Of a stretch of 64,000 bases of DNA, positions 1 through 15,700 are shown in pieces. The notes under the pieces are model-generated. The model saw only the letters and a list, made by a program, of their open reading frames with translations, made no database searches and had not been told where the DNA came from. Each line of letters starts with the position of its first letter. Positions within the stretch are counted from its first letter, which is position 1. A program made the position numbers and the translations under genes. The stretch is taken from positions 930,001 through 994,000 of the forward strand of contig BRON01000016.1 in assembly GCA_024345305.1 (NCBI GenBank), written 5' to 3'. The DNA comes from Mrakia gelida. Its lineage: Eukaryota; Basidiomycota; Tremellomycetes; Cystofilobasidiales; Mrakiaceae.

Positions 1-933
1 TCTATGGCTTCGTCAACAGATCTGGCGTGAGTCTCGCGTCGTCGTTCCTTCCATCCTCGCTCGACTCCGTTCTGACCCTTATCTTTTCTCCCCACAGACC
101 ATTCGATGCTCTCACTGACTCCCACCGACTACGCTGGAGTTGACACCCAGATCACTCAGAACTCAAGCCTCAAGATCGATTGCGAAGCGCTTCGACGCAC
201 CGCCGACGAGGAGCCTTTCCTTTACGTTCGAGTCCCAAAATTCTTGTCTTGATCTGCTCTTTCTTAGCTGCCGTTTAGTTGTATCGATGCTCGCTGGAGT
301 CCATAAAACCTCGTCCAAAAGAAAGATCAGAAGTGCCCCGTGGAAAGAGGGAAAGAAGCGAGCGCTCGTTCGAAACGAGACTCGTCCAGCCGCTTTACTT
401 ACCTCTTTCCATGCTCTTCTCCGCAGAAGAGATACAAAGGAGTCAGAAACTTCATCATCACTTTTGGAGCTCGAAACGGACACCTCGGACCTCGGAGGAT
501 CAGCTTGCAACGGGTGCTGCACGAGGGACGTCGGACGAAGAGTCGCGTCGGGTCACTGTCATCCCTCCTCCACACTGCTCACAGACTTCGCCTGTTTCTA
601 GGAAGTCATCTGCGAAGTGAGTCTACTCTGATAGGGAAGCTTAAGGTTCTCTGCTGATGAGATGAGAGTAAGAGAAGCGAAGAGAGGCGACGTCGAATCA
701 ACCCAAGTCGCGCGACACATCCGACGGTTCAACCACTACCCTTCCTCCCCTCTGACTGACCGAGTGACACACCCTCTCCAACCACAGATGATCTTCCTCG
801 GAAAAAGAAGAGAGGATCCAGAAGAGTGCCCGAGAAGGGAGGGGAGGAAGGTGTTTGGGAGGAAGATGTTTCCGACCTCGAACGAAACGCGACGCGTACC
901 AATCGCTTCTCGACTCAGCCTGCTGGACCCTAG
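1..933 (+). CDS. uncertain gene end(s), partial at left edge, product unknown
   Basis: A clear intron occupies 27-97 (GTGAGT donor, CTGAC branch, CACAG acceptor), so transcribed plus-strand coding sequence enters from the left edge. One frame across this junction ends at a TGA at 141-143. Another stays open to about 249 and could continue through a short intron into open sequence up to about 617. A second intron-like segment (GTGAGT at 617, CTGAC, CACAG at 787) leads to a Lys/Arg-rich tail with a PRKKKRG-type basic cluster, ending at TAG 931-933. I do not recognise the product and cannot choose one frame. It could be one nuclear protein or the end of one gene plus 3' UTR. The coordinates are outer limits, not a resolved model. 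Confidence 0.25.
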
Positions 934-964
934 ACCGAGCTCGTTGTCACAAAGTTACTTCCAG

Positions 965-1066
965 GCGTGCTTGGTGTAGTGGTATCTCACTCCGTTCGGG
1001 CGAAAGTCCCCTTTATAGCAAAGGATAACATCGGAGAGGTCCTCGGTTCAATCCCGGGAGTGCGCC
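965..1066 (+). tRNA. tRNA-Pro (anticodon CGG) with an intron
   Basis: The acceptor stem GCGTGCT (965-971) pairs with AGTGCGC (1059-1065). The D arm contains GTGTAGTGGTAT. The anticodon stem CTCCG (990-994) pairs with CGGAG (1032-1036). The T arm CTCGG/TTCAATC/CCGGG lies directly before the acceptor 3' half. The loop reads TTCGGG, placing CGG at 997-999, which decodes proline CCG. A 30-nt insert at 1001-1030 lies immediately 3' of position 37, the canonical place for a nuclear tRNA intron, and contains TCCCC able to pair with the anticodon. A T-run starts at 1067, as expected for a Pol III terminator. The D stem is short, so the isotype is a little less certain than the tRNA call itself. Confidence 0.75.
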
Positions 1067-1413
1067 TTTTTGGCTCTCGCGTCCTTCCGACGCGTCGCCT
1101 CCCTCGAGAACGTCAAAGACTCTTTTTGGTCTTCGTTCCTTTTACCCCATCCAGAGATGTTCACACCGCTCTACAAACCTCTCTGTAGCCCGCAACGAAC
1201 GGACGCGACAACTCTCATCTTCTTTCCTCGCTATTCAAACCGGAACGAGCGCAGAGACAGGGTTCTGATGATCCAGTTCTCAAGCCTCGTCATCTTTGAG
1301 AGGCAGCGCGCACGAAGCACCAAGTGAGTGAAACAAACATCCATCTCAAACCGCATCCAACGCGTTTCCCTGTGCGACCACGTTTCTCAACCAGCTCGTC
1401 CGTCCCTCGCTCC
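1067..1413. other. spacer after the tRNA and 3' flank of the minus-strand gene
   Basis: The stretch begins with the TTTTT Pol III terminator (1067-1071) and contains two ACGCGT sites (about 1090 and 1360). No gene model is supported. The left part separates the tRNA from the 3' end of the unrecognised minus-strand gene. Confidence 0.5.
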
Positions 1414-2365
1414 TCAATCACTCTCCTCGCACTCGTCCTCGTCTGGCTCCCATCCGTCCGACGCGTCATCCGATCCGGGAGTGAGGGCGTCGTCGGGGAA
1501 GCAGATGTCGTGGATCCTCCAGAAGAGGGGAAGAGGGAGATGGGTGAGATCCGCTCGAGGAACTTCGAGGGTGACGGCGCCGCTCTAAAGGTTAAGGAAG
1601 AAAACAAAGAGGGTCGTCAGCCGACGTCGACAGCGAAACCGAACAAGGACTAGCGAAGATGTATACTCACAGGTAAGGTCGACTCGTGAAGGCCTGGGAG
1701 GAACAATCGATGGGTCTGGAGGATCTGCACGACGAGTTTCGACGGTCTTTCCTTCAAGGCGACGAGTGCGCATCTGACTCGTTCGGAGAGTTCGACCGAG
1801 GGGCTGAGGTGAGGAGGAAGGGTAGGATGAAGTGGGAGGATTCTGATGGGATCAAATTTGAGGGAGTGAGGATGTGAACAGTCTCCTGAGAGGAGAGAGT
1901 TAAGGTAGAGGTGGAAATTGAATCGACGCGTGTCCTCGTCCTCCTCCTTCGCGAGCTCGGCGAGTTCCTCGTCCGTGGAAAGTCTCTCGGAGGTGGATGT
2001 ACTGGTATCGAAGATCTCTAGAGGAGGGACGGAGAAAGGAAAGAGAGAAGGTGAGCTCAAGGACGCGCGAGCGAGATCAAGCAAGCTTGCGAAAGCGCAC
2101 GAACTTGAGGTCATGGAAGAGAGCTGAGCAGGTGGAAGAGAGAACTCTGACCACGGACGTCTCCTCGTCGGCGGTAGAATCGGCGGCGTCGTCGTCGTCC
2201 TGCGAGAGGGCGATGGCTCGAAGGATCTGGTGGAGTGAGTGGAGCTTGAGGCACGGAAGCGACTTCGTCAGGCTCAGACTCTACGAGGAGAGGGTATACA
2301 AACCAAAAGAGTCGGACACTCACCTAGATAGGCATGCCGAGAAGGGTGGGAGAGTCAGTAGACAT
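1414..2365 (-). CDS. unrecognised protein with acidic C terminus
   Basis: Several exons can be joined on the minus strand. One reads HSLHQILRAIALSQ followed by an acidic stretch (about 2115-2265). The next carries LSTDEELAELAKEEDED and a helix-rich block (1680-2015). The last (1414-1590) contains LPLPLFWRIHDICFP and ends in an acidic tail at TGA 1414-1416. The intron between the last two has GTGAGT, CTGAC and a TTTAG acceptor, which makes that part solid. The 5' end is unclear: an ATG at 2363-2365 is followed after 13 codons by TAG directly in front of a GTGAGT. Either translation starts elsewhere, or the TAG is the acceptor of an earlier intron (a CTGAC lies just upstream). I do not recognise the family. 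The gene lies tandem to and downstream of PIK1. Confidence 0.5.
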
Positions 2366-2676
2366 ATCTGGAAGATTGGGAGGTGGAGAGATGGTGGGAG
2401 TTGGCCGCAACTCCACCTTCCTCTCCCCTCGCGCCCATTTCCCGCGGAGTCAGCTTCGCTCGCTCTCTCCTCCCTTCGTTCGTTTGACTCGATCTATATC
2501 ATCAGTAGAGGCATCGAGGGATAAGCGAGTTCTGCCAAAAAAGGATATGCAAGGTGAAAAAGGAAACGAGAAACGAGCGCAAGCACAAGAGAGCAGCAGC
2601 ACAAAAAGACGAGGGACGAGACGATGCGAGCGAGATGCAAGAGAGATGGAAAGAGAAATAAGCAGGACCAAGAGAT

Positions 2677-7710
<5,034 letters not shown>

Positions 7711-8233
7711 CCCTATAGTCTCGTCAGAAGAGAGCCTTCGTCGACCACAGTTCTACACAGATCAAGAAGAGGGTCGTAGGGAGGGTCCTGGAGGTGGTGA
7801 AGGAGAGAGGGCGGCGAAGAGAAGAGGGAGAGAGGCAAAGGGGGTTGATGGTCGTTGCGAGGGGGACGAGAGAAGGACGAATCGAGCGCGTCGAGGTTCC
7901 CTTCGCTCGGCGCCCCTTTCGGTATCTCTTTCGAAGAAGATTTTCAGCCTAGATCAAAGATGAGATCAAGCTGGATCTTCTCGCTCAGGTTTGGTGAAAA
8001 TCTGAGTCGACCTGGTCGGTCTAAACAGGCGCCCATCTTTCAACTCCGAAACCTCAAACACTCCGAGCTCAAGCTCTCCTTCCCCTCCCCCCTTCCCTCC
8101 TTACAGCCATCGCCTCTGGACTCGAACCCTACCAGATCCCTCTCGTCCTCGTCTCTCCACCCCTTCTCACCTCTCTACTCTCATCAACTCCAAAACCTCA
8201 GCCCCCCTCCCATCGCCCCAGCCCTGAGCGTCG
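7711..8233. promoter_or_regulatory. divergent intergenic region between PIK1 and the METTL16-like gene
   Basis: Both flanking genes start at the edges of this 523-bp segment, so it must hold both promoters and 5' UTRs. It is pyrimidine-rich on the plus strand close to the METTL16-like start. I see no clear TATA box and no separate gene. Confidence 0.6.
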
Positions 8234-10653
8234 ATGCACCCTCGGAACCCTTATTCCCTCCTTCCTCCCGACTTTGCAGCTCTCGCAGCTTCCTCAGTAG
8301 GAGAAGAACTGAGACCTTTGTGAGTCGTCCCATCTACTTTTCCTATTTCGTCTCGCTGGGTCAGGAATCTCGTTGAAAGGTGGACGATGGGCGGCAGGGC
8401 AGCGAAGATGGAAGGGAAGCTCAGACCGAGCGAGCTCAACATCCCTTCTCTTCCTCCTCTTCAAGCTCAAGCTCACCCTACCTTCTTTCCTTCTGTCTTA
8501 TCTTCCCTAGCGTCTTCATTAATGCTTCCGATCTTACGAGCATCGACTTCAAGAGACCTGAAGCCGTGAGGTGCGCATCAGGATCTCTCGCTCTCAACTT
8601 GCATCGAAGTCGCGAGCTCACCTTACCTTCCTCCTGTTCGTCTAAACAGAGCCTTGACTCGCACGCTCCTCCTCCACGACTTCAAACTCGATATCAACAT
8701 CCCTGCGGATCGCTTATGTCCCACTGTGAGCTCAAATGCTTTCTTCCCTTTCGTTGTCTCGAACTCTGACATTTCGTCGTTCTACTCCTGCTCGACTCTT
8801 CTTCAAGGTCGCAAATCGGTTCGTTTCCTCCTCTTCTGCCTCCACCCAAGATGGTGTTTCTGACCCAACCCTCTCCCTTATAGGCTAGACTACCTTCTCT
8901 GGATCCAAGACATCCTTCTCGCCTCGTCTCCGCCCAGCAGCTGCTCCTCCTCCCACTCATCTCCTCCCCTCGTTCGCGGCCTCGACATCGGGACAGGTTC
9001 GACAGCCATCTACCCTCTTCTCGGCACTCGACATCTTCCAGGATGGACCTTCTGTGCAACAGGTGAGTCTCGCACACTCGTTGACCCATCATGGCTCGAG
9101 CAACGCGAGAGACTGATGACCCACCTTCTCATCGCGTCCTCCTCTTCGTCTCCTCTCAGAAATCGATGCCGATTCGCATCACCACGCCCAAGCTAACATC
9201 TCTCGAAACTGGGCCTCGGATAAGATCAAACTCGTCAAGACGACGAAGGACGATCCGATCTTCCTGCCCTTTCATCTCGACCCTGACGCGTCGTCGGTTC
9301 TTCCCTCGCGTCCCTTTTCGTTCTTCACTTCGAGCAATGGGGGCTGACTGGACCTTGCTATTTACTCTTCGCTCCTTCCTTCGCAGCTTTGACTTCACCA
9401 TGTGCAACCCACCTTTCTACTCCTCGGAGTCCGAGATTGCCCAGCTCGCGTCGAACAAGCTCTTCGCTCCTCACGCTGTGCGTCCCTCTGCGTCTCTCTC
9501 GTCTTCTCTTCCCTCTTCGCTCGTCGTCTGACCTTCTACCCATCCATCCAATATAACTCGCTCAGGTCTGCACCGGAGCCGAAACCGAGATGATCACGCC
9601 CGGCGGAGAAGTCGCGTTCGTCAAGCGAATGGTCGAGGAAAGTCTCGCCTTCAATGATCGCTGCAGGTGCGTCTCTCGTTCCTTCCTCGTAATCCCACTT
9701 TGCACAAGGCTGAAATTCGTCCTTTGCCTCTCCAGATGGTTCACAAGTCTTCTCGGCAAGTCCTCCTCGGTCGGAGAGATCGTTCAGTTCCTTCGCGAGA
9801 AGAACGTCAGTCGCGTCTCGCCTCGTCTCGTCTCTCTTCCGTGCTCGTCTCTTTTCTTGCTCACTCCTTCTTTCGTCTTTGTTCGTGTATCTTTACAGAT
9901 CACCAACTACGCCCTCTCCGACTCCATTCAAGGTCACAGTAAACGATGGTCCGTCGCTTGGTCGCATCAACACGCTTATCTCCCCGACGTGTGTCTTTCT
10001 CGTCCTCTCCCTCCCCTTTCCTCCACCTTCTTCCCTTCTTCTTTCCCTTATTATCCTCTCGTCTGTGCCTCCTTTTCCTGAACTGACTTGCTCAACCTTC
10101 ATCCCCCTCCCTCATCCCGTCCCAACCCCAGTCCCTCGCCCGCCCCTCCTCCCTCTCTTCAACCCTTCATCCCTACCTCCCCACCCACTCATCCTACTCC
10201 CACACCTTCCCCTCCTCATCTCTCATCCCCAACATCCTCCTCTCAACCCTCACTTCCCTCGGAGGACTCACCCTCAAGACGCTTCCCTCGCCGGCCGACC
10301 CCTCGACGGAGATCCTCCAGCTTTCTGCCTCGTACCACAGCTGGTCCCGCGCTGCTCGAAGAGGGAAAGCTGTCGTTCATACCTTCTCGGAAGGGGACGA
10401 GCCGTTTCTCGTTGCGTGGTTTGAGGTGACGGAGGTGGAGGAGGGTGGGGGTGGGAACGGGAAGAAAGCGGGAGGAGAGAAGAAGAACGACGCGACGAGG
10501 GTGGAGATGAGGATCGTTAGTGGAGTCGGGAGGGAGGAGGGCGTTGCGTTGGAGAATATGGTGGCGAGGAAGATTGGGGATGAGTTGGTGGCGAGAGAAG
10601 TGATTGGAGGGAAGGGAGAGGGAGAGGGAGAGTCGATGGACGTGGCGGTTTGA
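8234..10653 (+). CDS. METTL16: METTL16-type RNA N6-adenosine methyltransferase
   Basis: SAM-dependent methyltransferase; the family methylates U6 snRNA and hairpin mRNAs. The start at 8234 gives MHPRNPY then PDFAALA, the hallmark N terminus of the family. A 191-nt intron (8320-8510) leads to DLTSIDFKRPEAV. Later exons carry ALTRTLLLHDF, LDINIPADRLCPTV, the SAM-binding LDIGTGSTAIYPLLG (about 8980-9030), the catalytic NPPFY (about 9408-9422), then GGEVAFVKRMVEES, SIQGHSKRWSVAWS and LPDSLARPSS. The stop is TGA 10651-10653. An 11-nt exon (8808-8818) is required to join the frame. The C-terminal half is short and acidic/Gly-rich; the vertebrate VCR domains are not evident, as in other small fungal members. 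Divergent from PIK1. Confidence 0.93.
8808..8818 (+). other. 11-nt coding microexon of the METTL16-like gene
   Basis: GTCGCAAATCG lies between CTTCAAG and a GTTCGT donor. Joining CCCACT, this exon and the GCTAGACTAC exon restores PTVANRLDYLLW, matching the conserved family segment after PTV. The flanking introns have CTGAC branch sites. Confidence 0.8.
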
Positions 10654-10834
10654 TTTTTCAGAGAGTGGCGACGAAGAGGTCACTCGTATAGGCGCATCGA
10701 TAAGCTCGACCTATTCATGCTATTCGGTTCGTCTCGACCCTCCTCCCTCCAGCTCTCGTTTGACCTCCCCTCCCCCCCTCTTTCCTCTTCGGCTGACGAG
10801 GTTGTCTCTTCATCTTGAGCAGCTCTGGGTCTCC

Positions 10835-12397
10835 ATGTCAGCGACGAGTGCTGTTCGTCGAATATCGCTCGGATGGTACTACAAGGGAGCTGCGCGAAAC
10901 ATGAGTCGAGGGACCTTCGCTCAACCAGCTGCCGGCTCGACGTTCAACACCGGAACCGTCTACACTGCCAACTTCACTCAACGTGAGCGCTGAACTCCTC
11001 CTGAACAAGTGCAGCTCGAATGAGAGACGACGTTGGCGCTGACTTTCATCGTATCCGTGCCTGATACAGTCGTCTTCGTTCCTGGAGTGAGTCTTCGTTT
11101 GGAATCGCGCTTCGTGTCGAGATGCTAGGCTGACTTTCGCGAGCCCCGTTTCCGTATCACCAGACGATGTTATTCATCCAAGTTGATCGTTGGTCTGGAG
11201 GCTGCGAGTACAACTCTCCAAGTCTCGACGAGTCGCGATTCCCGATCGGCTGACAGTCGCGTCGTTCTTCGCTCGTCTTCGTCTCGTTCCTCCTCCAGAT
11301 CCTCTCAAGCTGGATTCATGTGAGTGAGCCCTCGTACGGGGGGTGTTTCGAACATGACAATCATAGGACTAACCTCTCTCCCATGATCTTCAGTCACGGT
11401 TCAAAGCAGCAACGACTTGAGCTGGTTCGTCCTGCTCCTTTTCCTGCTCCTTTCGCCTTCGTCTCTCTCTTTTCTCACCTCTACTTTCTCTCTCCTCTGG
11501 GCTGCAAACCTCGTCTCCAGTCTCAATGGAGTTCCCGAAGCTCAAGCGGATACGTTCTCGTCCCCTTCGCTCCTCAGGAAGTCACCACGACCATCGGCGT
11601 TCGAGCGTCCTCCACTTCGTCTCCCTCCCCGACGTCCACCTCATCTTCACCACCCAGCAGCAGTCTCGGAGCGTCCTCTAATCCTTCCTCCAGTCAAGGA
11701 TCTCAAAGCCAAAACGGTCTCGTCGACGAGCCGACCTCGTCTTCTTCTTCGACTGGAAAGATCGCAGGCATCGTCGTCGGGATCGTCGGTGTTCTCGGAG
11801 TAGTAGGGATCGTCTCTGTTGTGGTGCTCAAGAGGGGGAAGGCTAGAAGAAATCAAGAGGAGGACGAGGATGGCGAGAAGGGAGCCGCCGGGGAAGGGAG
11901 GTTGGACGATGAAGGATTTGACGGGGTCGCGACTCTGGGTCCGAGCTTCGTACCCGTCGCTTACTCCTACGTCGCCAGTAAGCAAGCGAGATCTCTTTCG
12001 TCTACTCCGCGTGATTTGAGATGAGTCTGATCTCTGAATCTGCCTTTCGCTGCTGCTCTCCCTCTCTAGCTTCGTCTCCCACAACGGCATCGCCTCCTCC
12101 CACCGCCGCCCTCGCCCTCGGTCCCGATTTCATTCAAGAGGTCGATGGAGGAGCCGTAGACGATCCTTCGATCGAGAGAATTCCACCCAACTACGAGCTG
12201 CGTCTTTCTTTCTGCCACCGTCCTCCCTTCTCCGGCTTCTCCCTCGTCGAACTGACGCGTCGGCTTGCTCTCTCTTTCCTCGTTCGAAAAAGAACGCGAC
12301 CGGACATGGGTTCTCCTCGACTCCCACCGATCCCACCGATTCCTCTTACGACAATCTCCGAGTCGTCACTCAGTCGGTCGGAAAATCGAACCTTTGA
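10835..12397 (+). CDS. Ser-rich single-pass membrane protein, unrecognised ectodomain
   Basis: Several exons give an N-terminal region with GWYYKGAARNMSRGTF, TVYTANFTQLVFVPG and FIQVDRWSGGCEYNSPN, then a VTVQSSNDLSW segment, a Ser/Thr/Pro-rich linker (11600-11755) and one strongly hydrophobic helix KIAGIVVGIVGVLGVVGIV (about 11758-11830) followed by KRGKARR. This layout is that of fungal plasma-membrane proteins with a Skg6/Mid2-like transmembrane anchor; the positive-inside residues put the acidic tail in the cytosol. The intron before about 12069 is clear. The last exon boundaries are not, so the stop at 12395-12397 is one choice among frames. The true start may lie upstream, since no signal peptide is visible from 10835. 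Function unknown. Confidence 0.55.
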
Positions 12398-12754
12398 ACG
12401 AGCCTGGGAGAGATGAGCGTTGCCGAGTAAGCCGCGAGGTGGGGTTGACTTTGGGTTGGAGTCGCGATCGAGAGGGATGGAGGAGATTGTATATAGCTGA
12501 CGTTCATGATACACTCTAATAATGCTCGTTCTCGTTCTTGCGAGGACAAGAGAAGACGAGCAGGTGGAGAGGCACCTTTCTTCATCCTTCAACGAAAGAG
12601 AGCAGAGCACGAGCATTAGAGAGATACTAGAATAACAACAGACCGACCGAGTGACCATGTAAGGAGAGATGTAAGGCAACGAGAGAGCACCGATAAGGTC
12701 CCAAAAGAGAAGAAAGTGAAACAAAACGAAGAAAGGAGACGCGTCTGTGCGAGT
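12398..12754. other. convergent 3' flanks
   Basis: This 357-bp stretch lies between the 3' ends of the membrane-protein gene (plus) and PIF1 (minus). The AT-richer part around 12485-12660 probably holds the polyadenylation signals of both. No gene is seen. Confidence 0.5.
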
Positions 12755-15700
12755 TCAAACGTCCTCGACCTGAACGTCCTCCATCCATTTGAGGACCTCG
12801 GGGTGGGCTCGAACCCTGAAGCAACACGCCAAGAAAGAAAAGGGTATCTCGTCAGTAGAGGGACGAGGCAGAAAAAGAGGAAGAGAGCGGAGGGACGAAA
12901 CTTACTTTTCAGGCGAGAAGTTGAGGATCTGGTTTGAACGAACAAACGAACGCGGGACGAGAATCAGCTTGACGTCGAGAGAAGAAGGAGTGAAAGCGAA
13001 GCGCGCACCTGAAGGGCCTCCATCGAGGTGCAGCGAGAGATGGCGACGTAGGCTGAGACGAGGCGAAGCGAAGAGAGGAACGCGTCAGTTGATCTCGAAT
13101 CGAGAGGAGGAGAAGATGGAACGAAACGAAACTGACCTTGACCACACTCGAAAGTCCGCTTCAAGTCAACACGAACTCTTTCCAGAGTCTGACCTTGAGA
13201 CTTGTGAACCGAGAGAGCCCATGCTGATCGACCAAAGAAGCGAAACGGGTCCGAAGTCAGCCCGGCTTCGAAGAGGGCGGAGAGGTCGACAAGGAGAGGA
13301 CTGACCGAGCATCAAAGGCACCTGAACCCTCGTCGCCTCCGTAAACAACCTCTTCTTTCCCCACTTCTGCTCCTCGAAGTTGAACGGAGGGAAAAGAAGC
13401 TCGGTTCCATCGATGAACTGTTCGCTCGAACCCAACCAACGAAGACGAACCTCCGTCAGTTCGTCGTCCCTGCTCACTCTCCCCTCTCCACCTCAAAACT
13501 CACATGAACGACGGGGAACGTCTTCGGCACGTCCGCCTCCTTTCCCCACAAGACTCCCGTACTGTTCCGAACCTCAGGAGAAGCGGCTGGTGGTCGTCTT
13601 CCTCCTCCTCGTCCTCCTTCGTCGTCGTCCGAATCGCTCCCTCCTCCGTCGCCTGGATCCGACTTGGGTTGAGGAGCTTCGAGGATACCCTTGCGAGCGG
13701 CGGATTCGCGAGATTCGAAGCATTTGATCTTGCCGAGGGAGCCGTTGACGAGGTGTTTATAGGGTCTGATTGAGGAAGAAGGGCGAGGAAGGGAGGCGAA
13801 GGTCAATTCGACGCGCCGGAGAGGGAGGTGAGCGGGACGTGGATTGCTCACTTTCCGAGATTCTACGAGATCAAGAAAAGGAGGGGAAGGGTTGATGTCA
13901 GGGCGGGACGGCAAAGAAGGGAGAGGGGAGGAAGGGGAAAGAAGAAGCGAACCGTCAAAAGCATCACGACGGCTCCGATCTTCAACTCCAGGTTCTGTCT
14001 CGCTCTCGACTGCTCGAGAACTCGCTTGGCGTGGTCGTGGTTGATGGTTTTGCCGTTCTCCATCACTCTGAAAGGCGGAAGGAAGGGACGAGAAGTCAGT
14101 TCGCGTCGAGCGGAGGGAGGAGGCGACGAGACGAAACAAAACGAACCCAGCGTAATCAACGGAAGGATAGTTGAACAGCTTCCCTCGAAGAGCGTGGAGT
14201 CTTTCGGAGTTGGCTAAGTTGACTTGCTGGTTGACGGGGTAGCTGAAAGAGAACGAGGGGTGAGTTGGGCGAGAAGCGAGGTGGGAAGGGAGAGACGACG
14301 CGACGAACAGCTCCGAGTAGATCCCATCCTCCCAAACGATCGAGCGACTGAGCGCGGCGAGAGCGGTGATGGTGTGGTCGTCCATGGCTCCGATTCGCAT
14401 CTGGTCTGTTCGAGCGAAGAGAAGCAAAGGGATCAGCGACGAGGAATTCGAGCGTGACTTCGCTCGTTTGAACTCGACTCACTCAAGATCTTGACGAAGC
14501 CTGGGCGACCCATCCAAAGCACAGAAGTCAGCCTAACGGTCTCATAGATATCATGAGGAGGAGAGGGTGGTACTGACGATCGTCCTTCTGCCTAAACACA
14601 TGCTTCAAAACCACGACCCTCGGAATCGCAGCATTCCATGACTCGGCTTGGAAAGCGAACGTCGCCTTCGATCCCTTATCTGGAACGGGTGGTAGCTGAA
14701 GGTAGTCTCCACAAGCGACGATCTGCGTGAGTCGAGGAGGAAAATTTCGTCAGCTTCGAGGGAGCGAGAAAGGGAGAGGGAAGGGAGGGCGAGCGAACCT
14801 GAATCCCTCCGAACGGCCGAGAGTTGTTTCGAACGGTCATTCCGATCTGGTTGAGCTTGTCGACTGCGAGAGGGACGAGTCAAGAGAGTGAGAGTCAGAT
14901 GGAGGTGGGAGGACGACGCGAGAGGGAGAAAGGAAGAAAGAGGAACGAACAAAGGACTCCATCGAGCATCGAGATCTCGTCGATGACCCTGTAAGAACGA
15001 CGCGTCAAGATCAGCCTTCTTCTTCACTTTTCCTGCAGCCCACACCTCGTCGGAGCGGACTCACAGCACCTCCGTCTCTTTCCACTCGTTCTCCTTGAAC
15101 GGAATTCCCTGCTTCTTAACCCATCGCTTCCCCTTGCTGTCGTAGATCTCGTTCATCACCTTCTTCGCGAGGTTGAACGCTGGTTCCTTCCCGAGTCCGA
15201 TCCCAGCCCAGGAGTGAAGGGTTCCGCCGTGGATGTTGAGAGCTGCGATGCCGGTGGTCGCGGTGATGGCTGGTGACGAAACGAGACGAGCGAGACGTGA
15301 GTTAGAAAGAAGACGGGAGGGAGGGAGGAAGAGAGCAGAGCGAGAAAGGTGTGCGCTGGAACTCACCGACCCGTTTCCCACTGTCCATGAGGGCCTCGAT
15401 AATCTCTCGAAGAAGGAAAGACTTTCCGGTTCCTGTCAGAAGGAGGAAATCAGAGGGAGGGACGGAGAGATGAGATGCGTCAGATCGAACTTCACTCCGT
15501 CGGTCTCTCAACTCCCAGTTTCTCTGGCTCCTCTCCCGAGAATGATCGAAAGAAGCAGATGTACCAACCTGCTGATCCAGTGAAGAAGACTGGGCCCAAA
15601 CGTCGAAGAAAGAGGACGAGTCAGCGAACGAACCAGAGGCTCGACGCGTCATTTCTCTTCGAGGGAAACGCCAAACTCACCCGACTTCCCATCCAAAACC

